Shown: positions 53,193-61,960 of the stretch, in pieces
How the letters are laid out: each line of letters begins with the position of its first letter
How positions within the stretch are numbered: the stretch's first letter is position 1
Assembly: GCA_024195585.1 (NCBI GenBank)
Contig: SWBL01000062.1
Span: 62,001-126,000 of the forward strand
Reading direction: 5' to 3'
From: Aureobasidium sp. EXF-3400
Lineage: Eukaryota; Ascomycota; Dothideomycetes; Dothideales; Saccotheciaceae
DNA length: 64,000 bases
Notes under the pieces: model-generated
Database searches by the model: none
What the model was told of the DNA's origin: nothing
The model's input: only the letters and a program-made list of their open reading frames with translations
Made by a program: the position numbers and the translations under genes

Positions 53193-54776
53193 TTAGAAAG
53201 CAACCACGACGATGCCCTCTTCCATCAGAGTACGCTCTGGGATCTTGTTGCGAGTAGGCATCGTGATATGTGTGAATCTCTTGAGATCACCCTGAGGAAT
53301 GTGGTGGGTAAGAGCCGCGGCCTTTCCATCCTGAGTTTCGATGCTTGATGCCGTAATGGTAGAAGAAGTGGTTGCCATGGAAGAAGCCATGGTAACAGAA
53401 CGATCCAAGGCTTCAGGGAAGTCGTGGATGTCATAAGAAGGAGGCGCCAACTCCCATTCCTCGAGCATATCCATCTTGGTGTTCACTCTCAAGCGACGGC
53501 CATGACATATAATGATGTCGTTAGCACGAGGAGCATCGAAGAGCAACGTGGGCATGCATCGCTTGATGTATCGCCACTGTGATGCATTTGTTCGGGCATG
53601 CGGAGGTGCCCACTTGCCACCAGGGCCCAAGTTATCAGGATTGGTTTCGTACTGGAACGAAGATGTGACCGTGGAGACTGTGGATGAGGTTGTTTGGCGA
53701 AGATTAGCTGGGCGAGCCGATGGTTGCTGCTCGTGGCTAAGGTCTTCAGCGAGGAATGACAAATCGATGTCCTCGGCCTCTTGGTCCATTGTGCCAGTGA
53801 GGGTCAGGGCGTTAATGTCATCCGCAGTTTCTGTACGCGAGAGATCTGCACCTTCCGAGTTTCTTTCGATTGACCGTGCCAGAGAAGGATACATTTCGCG
53901 CAGAATTCGCTCCTGCTCTGCGATCACATTCTGATCATTGATATTTTCCGTCTCCTGAGTTCGCTGTCTGCGACGGCGCCTAGGTATGGTGCATGGCTTT
54001 GGTGCTGAACGCTCATCAAGTGGCAACGAAATGTCGATGCTGGCAGATAGATCATGAATCCATCGGCAAATACGCTCTTCAGAGTGGTCTGCTAGGAGGA
54101 ACTGATCGGACTCAAGTCTCAGACGGAGTACGACCTGGGAGATAGGCGTGAAGAGGTCAGGATCCTTCTCATAAGCCTTGCGACGGGCAGCAGAAGGAAT
54201 GAAGTGGGCTAGGCGAGTGGCTGGAAGCAGCTGATTGTACTGGACGTCAGTAGCCAGGCCAATCTCAGCGTGCTGAAGAGTGTAACGCTTGATGAGCCTT
54301 CCAGCAGTAGGCAAAGAGTGACCAGCAAGCTGAACAGTTTTGATTTTGTGGACACTCAATTGAGTGCCGTTCAGCACCACGTAGACAGTTCGAAAGTCCT
54401 GCTTCTGAAGATATTGGAAGGGCGAAATCTTCTCGATGCGCATTTGCATTGGACCCTCTCTCGATACAGTGCAAGTGTACTTTGGCAAAACCTCCCTTCC
54501 ATTGTCAAAGAATCGAGGCGCGGGAGGGAACTTCGGAGAGCGAGTAGCCGTCGCATATGATGGTGCAGGGTCTTTGCATGGTGAGCATCGAGTCTGGAAA
54601 GGATGATGATAGCTGGTCACGCGACGGCTGCTGCGAGGGCGGACTACTTGCTGATCATCGTTCTGAACTGGGCTCGCATTTGAGTCTCGTGTTAGTGGTC
54701 GAGAGAGCTGAGCTGCATCGAGAGGTAGGACAGCTGAGGCACGCCGTGTTGCTTGGGGACTTTGCGTGGTAGACAT
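53193..54776 (-). CDS. fungal PH-domain protein
   Basis: An intronless gene of 527 residues. A Ser/Pro-rich start is followed by an N-terminal beta-rich segment and a pleckstrin-homology domain at about residues 118-250: QYLQKQDFRTVYVVLNGTQL, HKIKT.., a loop insert with YTLQHAEIGLATD, and a final helix RICRWIHDLSASID. A basic RRRRRQR patch and acidic segments follow, then the conserved C-terminal motif WRYIKRCMPTLLFDAPRAND. The protein resembles fungal PH-domain proteins related to yeast YHR131C. PH domains often bind phosphoinositides, but the lipid specificity cannot be read here. The function is unknown; membrane association is plausible. Confidence 0.83.
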   Translation of the reverse strand: MSTTQSPQATRRASAVLPLDAAQLSRPLTRDSNASPVQNDDQQVVRPRSSRRVTSYHHPFQTRCSPCKDPAPSYATATRSPKFPPAPRFFDNGREVLPKYTCTVSREGPMQMRIEKISPFQYLQKQDFRTVYVVLNGTQLSVHKIKTVQLAGHSLPTAGRLIKRYTLQHAEIGLATDVQYNQLLPATRLAHFIPSAARRKAYEKDPDLFTPISQVVLRLRLESDQFLLADHSEERICRWIHDLSASIDISLPLDERSAPKPCTIPRRRRRQRTQETENINDQNVIAEQERILREMYPSLARSIERNSEGADLSRTETADDINALTLTGTMDQEAEDIDLSFLAEDLSHEQQPSARPANLRQTTSSTVSTVTSSFQYETNPDNLGPGGKWAPPHARTNASQWRYIKRCMPTLLFDAPRANDIIICHGRRLRVNTKMDMLEEWELAPPSYDIHDFPEALDRSVTMASSMATTSSTITASSIETQDGKAAALTHHIPQGDLKRFTHITMPTRNKIPERTLMEEGIVVVAF

Positions 54777-55821
54777 GATGGACGTGCGATGACGGAGACG
54801 CTCGGCCTTATCGATTGTTCAGATCGCCCGGCTAGCGTTCGGAAGAAGTAGGAAGACTGCCGGATCGACAATTGATGAGTTGATGCAAAGATGGCCGAGA
54901 AACAAGACAGCGATGCTGGTATAGAAGTGCGAATGGGAGTCAAGCAAGAGGAGGGCGAAGAGGAACAACAGCAGCGGCGGACAGGAAGTGTTAAGGCGTC
55001 CTCCCACCCTTGCTGTCGTCGTCGATGGGACTGATTGACAAAACGGTGACCACAGAATTGTGGAGAAGTCTAGGCCAAAGTCGGAAAGCTACCTAACTTA
55101 GCGTCGCGTTCGCCAGTTTAGCCGAGGTTGGGGACGCCGGGGATGTGTGGAGCGCTTGGGGATTGCAACGCTGGAGAACTTGGAGTGAGCTGGAGATGAG
55201 CTGGAGAAATACCGCCGAACAGGCCGAGCAGGATGCAGGAGAATTGAAGAGAAACATCAGAAGTACTTGACAGCGAAAGATGAGGGATAAATGACATGAG
55301 CTCAAGGTTCCCCGCTCGCCACAAGGGGGGAGTCCATGGCAGAGCATGGGAGAGCATGTGGGCACATGCCAACATCCGGTTGTGTCCAGACGAAGCCACA
55401 GAACCACTAAACCGTCGAGCAATATGGTTGATGGCGTACCGCTCAGACCTGCGACTGATAAGTCAAACGCAGTCGAGGCACAAAGCTGTTGCACACGTTT
55501 CGAACCTGAGCATTCAATAGCCAATTTGCAAGCAAAAGACGGTAAACACGACCTTGTGTTGCAGCATGAAGGCATGGATCAGATCAGCGCACAAGCATGA
55601 TGCAGCCGAATCTGGTTTTTTGTCGTGGATGGTGGGCACGCTAACTTAAACAGCCACGGGGCCGAAAAAGGCACAGTCGCACGCAACGTGAGGTCCCGCT
55701 GTTGGCAACGAGAGACGCGATGCAACGATTGCTCCGCGCGGACCTCTTTGTTGCCCAGACGGGGGTAAAGGCGGGGTGGAGTATGCAATAATTATTTGCC
55801 AACAAAACACCAAGCGCGCAA
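54777..55821. other. intergenic between two minus-strand genes
   Basis: A 1,045-bp stretch with the promoter of the PH-domain gene and the 3' end of NNF1. Short frames only; no gene or repeat seen. Confidence 0.5.
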
Positions 55822-56545
55822 TCAGCCGGCACTCCTCAGGTCCATGTCCAGAGCGACGGCTTCTTCTGTCAGAGCATCCATGTCGTCGATTGGCAAGGCT
55901 TCGTTAGCAGCATCAATGTCAGCAATCGTTGTTTCTAGCTGCGAAACCAAGCGCTCAATTTCTCGTCGTTGTTCCAAGACGGTGTCGACCAGGTTGGCGT
56001 TCTCGGACTGAGCAGTTTGCAGTCTTGACGACAGAGAAGCGTGCTGGTCAGACAAAAGCGGCGCGAGATGCGAGAGATACAGCGACGAAGCTGGCAGGGT
56101 ATGAGGACTGGAAGTCGCGTCAGTATGTTGGTCGCGTGCAGTGACGCTGAACAGAGACGTACGGGAGCGGAGGTTGTACTGGCTGGCCATTTGTCGCTTG
56201 CTCGGCAGCAGCCTTTCTTCTTCTTGCGTCGTCAACCAAGCGGTCCAGGTCATTCAGCGACGCGACAACCTGGCGGTCGCGTAGGATCTGATCGAAGTTG
56301 AGCTTGCAGGTGCGGTGCAGCTTCTCGACAAAGTCGGTATGTAGGCGCTTCATGGCATCGGGAGCATGACTGGCAGGAGTCGGGAAGGACGAGGCGAAGT
56401 TGGAGTAGCTACATGTCCGGAGGGTGTGTGATATAGCATCGGAATAGAGCTTCTGGAGGGCAGCGGCGCGTGGGCCTGGTGTCTGTTGGACAGGCGGTGC
56501 CTGGACAGGCGATGGAGAGCGAGAGGTTGGAGCTGGAGCAGACAT
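55822..56545 (-). CDS. NNF1: kinetochore protein Nnf1 (MIND/Mis12 complex subunit)
   Basis: Exons 56163-56545 and 55822-56107 give 222 residues; the 55-bp intron is GTACGT..TTCCAG. The start at 56545 (MSAPAPTSRSPSP) is the first ATG; a GTG-initiated frame further upstream is ignored. After a Pro-rich start comes the family signature PGPRAAALQKLYSDAI, HTLRTCSYSNFASSFPTPA and NFDQILRDRQVVASLNDLDR. The spliced second half is a helical coiled coil (LLSDQHASLSSRLQTAQSEN, then LVSQLETTIADIDAAN) as in Nnf1/PMF1. Nnf1 pairs with Mtw1 in the four-subunit complex that links CENP-C and the Ndc80 complex. It is divergent from the mitochondrial gene at 56827. Confidence 0.93.
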
Positions 56546-56745
56546 GGCTGACGACGACACGAGGAGACGAGGTCGACGGCTTCTCGGTGGATTAATGACT
56601 CTTTGCTAGAGACGCGCGAGTGCTGATCGCTCAGTCTTAGTATGTTGCTAGTGAGCAGAGTCGATCTAATAATGCATGCCTTTGTGCCGTGTTTGCAGTT
56701 CAAAACAAGTCGACCTAGCTGCCAAGCATAATTGTGCACATGGAC

Positions 56746-56769
56746 GCATAAGCTATCGATAGCTTATGC
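56746..56769. promoter_or_regulatory. perfect 24-bp palindrome in a divergent promoter
   Basis: The half-site GCATAAGCTATC is followed directly by its exact inverse complement. The centre is TATCGATA. It lies 58 bp upstream of the ATG at 56827 and 201 bp from the NNF1 ATG, so it may be a bidirectional factor site or an RNA hairpin in the leader. Confidence 0.7.
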
Positions 56770-56826
56770 ACGCAAGACATTATTTCGAGACCATCTAGAG
56801 TTGAACTGACGAAGCAATTGCCAACC

Positions 56827-58024
56827 ATGGCTTCACTCTGGCGACCGCTCCGGCTGCTGGCCCCGTTACAGTCGACATTATCACAGCCGCTAGGTCTACG
56901 CGCCTGCAAGCCACTCCAATCGCGCCTACTCCATTCGTCGCCCATCCTCCATGCGCGCAAACCATCAAAGGCTGTAGTCAAGCCACTCGATGCCTCTGCA
57001 CCAACTCGCAAGAAGCAACACAAAGATGCTCTCAGGAAACAGCACTATGCCGACAGAAAACATGAACTTGAACAGCCCCATGCGCCGGCACTCGCTACGC
57101 CCACTTCGCCCACAATTTCCACTACCACTACCACATATCAACCTTCGACCCCTCCACCAACAATACACCAGCCTATAGCTCTTGCATCTACAAAACAACA
57201 CCCTGTCGCTAAGCAGCCAGTCGACGCAATTTCAACTTCTCTTTCTACTTCGCCACGAAAACCCACTTTCGAATATGTACCGGGAGGCCGCTCTGGTATC
57301 CAACAGTCTCTCAGAGAGCTCGCCAGTGCCGAATCGCCTACCCTGATCTACGAAGCTACAAAAGCTCGCCAATACATTGCCTGGTGTCTGTTCGCCAGTT
57401 TGCTTCTCGGTTGCGTGGCCGCAATGCAGATTGGCTTCTTCACCACCGATCCTTCCAAGGGCGATTTGCGCATCGCCAGCGTCTTCCTCCTTACTGCCTT
57501 GATGTGGGCCATCCTTGCATCCTGGGCTGCCTTTGGAGCAAACGATGTCATCAAGAAGATCTGGGCTATCCCTTCTAGCACTGGCAGGCCACTTTTGCGT
57601 CTGGAACCTGTCAAGATTGCCTTTGGCAAGCGACCTTTGCCTTTCGATGTTCCTCTTGGTCGAGTCTTCTCTGACAAGAGCTTCGAGCAGACTATTGCAC
57701 ACTTTAACGCTACGAGGGATGTGAGACGCAAGCCTGGTGTCCTCGATGCTCTGTTCGGACCCGTTGGCACCATCATGTCTGCCAACATGAAGATGATCCA
57801 GAGAAAGTCGTCCTTCGCTCAGCTGCGTGTAGCAGATTCGGGTGTCTGGAAGGTTGATCTTCGTGACTGCAAAGTTCCTGATGGTGGCAAGAGTACGTTT
57901 TCCGTTTGACAGAATCCTTACAGTCCCCTTTCGCTGACAACCGCATCTAGCCCTTGATCTCTTGATCCTTCCTAGTGAGAGGAAACGCGGCTGGTTTGCC
58001 TCGCTGTTCATCCAGGATGTTTGA
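56827..58024 (+). CDS. unknown fungal protein, mitochondrial, two membrane helices
   Basis: Exons 56827-57892 and 57951-58024 give 379 residues. The intron is GTACGT..TCTAG, and the second exon encodes LDLLILPSERKRGWFASLF to the end. The first 45 residues (MASLWRPLRLLAPLQSTLSQ..) have many Arg and no acid, a mitochondrial presequence pattern. A Pro/Thr/Ser-rich linker follows. Two membrane helices lie at about 180-202 (YIAWCLFASLLLGCVAAMQIG) and 216-238 (ASVFLLTALMWAILASWAAFG), then a soluble C-terminal part. The overall shape recalls the TMEM186/TMEM223-like group of respiratory assembly proteins, but I cannot show homology. I do not recognise it. It is divergent from NNF1. Confidence 0.82.
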
Positions 58025-58381
58025 AGCAGTGTTTTGCAGGCTGGGATTCTTGCCAACATAGCATTCTCTCTGGGTTCCCCATCATCTATACACCCAATCG
58101 TGAGCACTGCAGATGTCACCAACCTCAATGTCGCATTGCCGTTATCGATATCCAGACTGCTTCGGGTAGCGTCACCCTCTCATTAGCATTGAGCAGAACC
58201 CGCAGCCATACATGATTGTATATAAGCAGAGGTCAAGTTTGTAGGACTACACGTAGCATAAGATCACATTTGCATGTATGAATATGAAAGGAAGAATAGC
58301 GCTTGATCTTGCATGAATCAAAGTCAAGTCGAGTTTGCAATACATCAATACTTTCTGTGTACTTTTGTTCCAGCTGCATAC
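58025..58381. other. intergenic, convergent
   Basis: A 357-bp stretch between two stop codons. A TATATAAG lies at about 58218 but has no gene to serve. Nothing else seen. Confidence 0.5.
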
Positions 58382-59398
58382 CTATCTTCTGTCGTTGTCG
58401 GCGTACTTGTGGTTCCAGAAGCCTCTGAAGTGCTTCTGCGAGCCAGCCTCGTTGAGATCATTGACTTCCCTGGGCGTAAGCTTGAAAGTCATGGCTCTCA
58501 GGTAGTCGCTCAATCTCTGTTCCTTGCTGCTGGTAGTGATGGGCACGATATCCTGATCAATGCAGTATCTCAAGCAAATCTCTCCAGGGCTGACAGCATA
58601 CTTCTTTGCTAGACCAGCCAGGACGTTGTCAAGAGGACCAGGAGCAGCCTTTGTTGCAGGAGTCAGAGGGCCATAGGCTTCAGTTGCAATGCCCTTTTCC
58701 TTGTGGTAGGTGAGAAGTTCGCGGTGTTGCAAGTAAGCGTTGAATTCGATCTGGTTGATGGCAGGAGGGATCGTCGCAGTCTGGATAATAGCATCCAAGT
58801 GGTGAGGCAAGAAGTTGGAGACACCGATACTGCGTGTCAAACCAGCCTCCTTGACCTCTTCCATAGCCTTCCACGCCTTCTGCAACGCCTCAGGCGACTC
58901 CTCCGGCGATCCAAAGAACGGCGCATGGATAAGATACAAATCCACATAGTCCAACTGTAGTTTCTTGAGACTGGCCTTGATGGCAGCAGGGATGTCTGCA
59001 ATGTTTGGCAACACCTTTGTGGTAACAAAAAGCTTGGATCTCTCGACACCGCTCTCTTTAATCGCCATGCCTAGTTCGGGCTCGGTCTTGTAGACTTCGG
59101 CGCCGTCAAGGTGGTAGTAGCCCAGACCGATGGCGAGCTTTGTTGCATCGACGCAGGCTTGGTCGAGTTGGCTCTCGTCGCCGGTTTTGTACCATGCGGT
59201 GCCTGTGCCGTAGCCCAGCATGGGGATCGAGTTGCCGTCATTGAGCTTGAGGTTGGGGATGGGTGTGTGGATGTTGGCCATTGTTGCTGTTGTTCTTGCT
59301 TGCGAGGTGGGTGTTGGAAGAGTGGTTCGTGCAAGTGGGCGTAGAGCGAAGGTCTTGAGAGGGAATTGACGGGATCTTCGGTAGAACAAAGTGCTCAT
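58382..59398 (-). CDS. aldo-keto reductase, with possible mitochondrial leader
   Basis: An intronless gene of 338 residues. The catalytic tetrad of the AKR family is present: Asp98 (HLDGAEVY), Tyr103, Lys128 (VTTKVLP) and His158 (LIHAPF). The cofactor region near the end (ITTSSKEQRL) is of the NADPH-type. It is close to fungal AKR enzymes that reduce alpha-keto amides, aldehydes or sugars. Residues 1-39 are an Arg/Thr-rich, acid-free leader that fits a mitochondrial signal; Met40 (ATG at 59281) begins MANIHTPIPNLKLNDGN, the usual start of a cytosolic AKR. Two forms from alternative starts are possible. The exact substrate is unknown. Confidence 0.92.
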   Translation of the reverse strand: MSTLFYRRSRQFPLKTFALRPLARTTLPTPTSQARTTATMANIHTPIPNLKLNDGNSIPMLGYGTGTAWYKTGDESQLDQACVDATKLAIGLGYYHLDGAEVYKTEPELGMAIKESGVERSKLFVTTKVLPNIADIPAAIKASLKKLQLDYVDLYLIHAPFFGSPEESPEALQKAWKAMEEVKEAGLTRSIGVSNFLPHHLDAIIQTATIPPAINQIEFNAYLQHRELLTYHKEKGIATEAYGPLTPATKAAPGPLDNVLAGLAKKYAVSPGEICLRYCIDQDIVPITTSSKEQRLSDYLRAMTFKLTPREVNDLNEAGSQKHFRGFWNHKYADNDRR

Positions 59399-59780
59399 AA
59401 GGTGTTACGTGGCGCTGGGTTGTGTTGATGCAATCAGGGAAGCTGCCGTGGTCATTATTGCTAATAGCTCTGGCGGGGCACCATGACGCGTGTGGGGTCA
59501 AGCCGAACTGCCGCTTGATATACCCCCACTCTTGACGGATATCAACCAGACAAGACAATTCTTCATCAACTTGGATTCAGCCGCAATGGAAACAATCATG
59601 ATAGAGAACAAGCAGATGTGTGACATTGTTGTAGCTCTGAACTCTGCTAGCAATACGGGTGGCTTGAGACTCTTATAAACTCGCCAGGGGTAACAGCATG
59701 AACTTGAAATCTGCGCTACCATCTCGAGTCTGCACACCGAGTCTGCACACCGAGTCTGCACACCGAGTCTGGCAAGCCAC
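59399..59780. other. intergenic between two minus-strand genes
   Basis: A 382-bp stretch holding the promoter of the aldo-keto reductase and the 3' end of SAE2, including a 13-bp tandem repeat at 59725-59771. Confidence 0.6.
59725..59771. repeat. 13-bp tandem repeat, 3.6 copies
   Basis: The unit CGAGTCTGCACAC starts at 59725, 59738, 59751 and 59764 (last copy partial), ending 10 bases from the SAE2 stop codon. The copies are identical, so it is a recent expansion, probably inside the SAE2 3' untranslated region. Confidence 0.9.
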
Positions 59781-61736
59781 TCAGATCTCATCTCGAAAGA
59801 CGTAACGGCCACCTCTCATGGCTTCTCGCCATCTCTCTTCTACCTTCTGCCTGTCCCTCTTCCTTGCTTCTTCCCAATCTTGTTCCAGTTCTTGTGTCGT
59901 CGGCATCTCGGTACGCCAGAACCCAGGAGGTGTTTGAGGCCTTTGCCAGATTTCTCGATGTTTGCCATGCAAGTCCGCAAATGCCTTGGCCCTTGCTTCA
60001 ATCAGCATGTTCTGTCTTTCCTGAGCTGTAGCCTTGTGGATCGTGGACGCATATCCTGCACCCAAGTATCCTTGCAAAGTCAACTCATCGTCAGTGAGTG
60101 AAGTATCTTGTGGCAAGCCGCCTGCGGCAATGAAGCGTCGAATCGCGCCACAGCATTCTTCTCTTGTACAACCAGGTAAACACTTCTTCTCCTCGCGCTT
60201 GCGAGCGCTCTCGCGGTAGGCATATCCCAATTGGCCGCCAGTCTTGGGGTTTACTCTGAAGTCGTCAAGATTCAGGCGATGAAGTGGTCGGGCGCGCAAG
60301 GGCTCATGTTCGGGTAAGATTGCCTCCGGTTCGTCCTTTTCAGTGGATCTCATGACAGCGGCGCGAGGAGCTGGCTTGTCTCGAACAGTCCTGGTGATGC
60401 GACTGACAGGGCTCTCCACAGACTTTGAGACTGCTTGTCCCTCCAGGTCTTTTGAAGGGACATCGCCTAGCCACTCACGCTGTCGTCGAGTCGCTGGCGC
60501 GGAACGTGGACTCAAGATGGTTCTATCAACTTGAGGTGAAGTTCCTTCGAGGAGTCCGTTGAGCCTTCCAGTCCCTACAGCTTTTGGAGTAGAACCATCG
60601 ATGCGTGGTTTCTTAAATCCCCGTGCGGCGTTGTCTCCATCTTCTGATAGCACATGCACAGCAGCAGCTCCCCTACTATGGTCAAGCTTTTTGCCGGAAG
60701 TTACAGGAGCAGCACTCGTCCGAGGTAAGATTGGAGTGTTGGGACTCAAGTCATGCAATGGTCCAGATTGTGGGCCTGAATTGTCAGACCCAAAACTCTT
60801 GCTAACAGTACTGACCAGCATATTCTTTCTTCTTTTGGATGCACTACCGGAACCAGGCTCTGTTTTGACAGTCTTGACCGTACTATCGGACAGCTGAACA
60901 TCATCTTCATAGGCATCTACACCGTCATCGATGGCAATATCGATATCTCCATGACTGGGCGAGCGAAACTCCGGTGCACGAGTTACTGTCGGTGTCTCAG
61001 GATGACCAAATGAGCGCCGTGTGGTCTCTAGATCCCGATCTTCCGACTGCCTCAAGGGTGCTCGACTGAGAGGATGCCTTTCATAGTTCAACTTAGGTTG
61101 TTGTAGAGGAGGTTGATCTCGATAGACGTCTAGATCCGAAGTCTCTGTGCGAAAAAGAGTGGGTACTGGAGTGCGCGAGTTATGTGGACTGCTACTCAGA
61201 AGCTCATTCTTGACCTTGTAAGCTTGCGAGTCTTTCTTTGGGGAGTTTCTCTTCCTCTTGAGGGCTTTCGCAGAGACAACGACGGGCGTGTCATCGGAAT
61301 GGGCAAGAGAGCTAGAGCGAGCTTCCCCCTCAGTAGTCTGACTCGAGGTTATCCTGCTGTGAGTCGGAGAATGTGATGGCGCGGCAGAAGTGTTTTTAAC
61401 AAGGTCCAGAGCCGGATTAGGTAGGGCAAGAGCATCTTCGATGTTTTCCAGATTGGATTGAATGGCACGAGGAGTGGCAAAGCCCTGGTTCTCGAATTCC
61501 CGATTGGCGTCTCGCAAAGCCTGCTTGGCCAGTTTCTTGTCGATATAGTCCTTCCATTTGCGAACAGTCTCTTTGGCTTCGCGTATCTTCTGAGCAGCTT
61601 TCAAGGCACGAGCTTCTGCTGCCTTTCTGTATTCATGGTATGATTTGTGGAGAGCTTCATGCTTCAGGAGCAACTCGTTGTATTGAGCAAGCGTTACAAA
61701 GCCATCAGGAGTGTTGTTAGACGACTCGGCTTCCAT
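59781..61736 (-). CDS. SAE2: DNA end resection protein Sae2/Ctp1/CtIP
   Basis: An intronless gene of 651 residues. The N-terminal 110 residues are a coiled coil (FVTLAQYNELLLKHEALH, AEARALKAAQKIREAKETV) as in the tetramerization region of CtIP-type proteins. A long disordered middle with many SP/TP sites follows. The C-terminal SAE2 domain (about 510-640) is clear: LNLDDFRVNPKTGGQLGYAY, CLPGCTREECCG, FADLHGKHREIWQRPQTPP and GFWRTEMPTTQE. The TP site in that motif fits the CDK-regulated position found in this family. Sae2/CtIP activates the Mre11-Rad50-Xrs2/Nbs1 nuclease to start resection of double-strand breaks. It shares a 224-bp divergent promoter with an F-box gene. Confidence 0.93.
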   Translation of the reverse strand: MEAESSNNTPDGFVTLAQYNELLLKHEALHKSYHEYRKAAEARALKAAQKIREAKETVRKWKDYIDKKLAKQALRDANREFENQGFATPRAIQSNLENIEDALALPNPALDLVKNTSAAPSHSPTHSRITSSQTTEGEARSSSLAHSDDTPVVVSAKALKRKRNSPKKDSQAYKVKNELLSSSPHNSRTPVPTLFRTETSDLDVYRDQPPLQQPKLNYERHPLSRAPLRQSEDRDLETTRRSFGHPETPTVTRAPEFRSPSHGDIDIAIDDGVDAYEDDVQLSDSTVKTVKTEPGSGSASKRRKNMLVSTVSKSFGSDNSGPQSGPLHDLSPNTPILPRTSAAPVTSGKKLDHSRGAAAVHVLSEDGDNAARGFKKPRIDGSTPKAVGTGRLNGLLEGTSPQVDRTILSPRSAPATRRQREWLGDVPSKDLEGQAVSKSVESPVSRITRTVRDKPAPRAAVMRSTEKDEPEAILPEHEPLRARPLHRLNLDDFRVNPKTGGQLGYAYRESARKREEKKCLPGCTREECCGAIRRFIAAGGLPQDTSLTDDELTLQGYLGAGYASTIHKATAQERQNMLIEARAKAFADLHGKHREIWQRPQTPPGFWRTEMPTTQELEQDWEEARKRDRQKVEERWREAMRGGRYVFRDEI

Positions 61737-61960
61737 GGGTACTGAATCGAAATGTGTTCAAGGGTGATCAAGACATGGCGGCATGGAAAATAGCAAACGC
61801 GAAAGACAAAGGCAGACGCGTGCCTGACGAGGCCGAGGCACGCGGGGCGGGAGATGGACCGGAGCTAGCCCAAGGAGATTGCGGAGATATGATAAGACCC
61901 TTGCATACCCAAGTTTGCCGCCGCGAGCGAACCGCGACTCTCATTCTTGACAGTGACAGC

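Noticed and set aside
61775..61960. Upstream in-frame ATG of the F-box gene
   Set aside because: The extra 62 residues lack features, and MVKRRAS just before the F-box is the more natural start.
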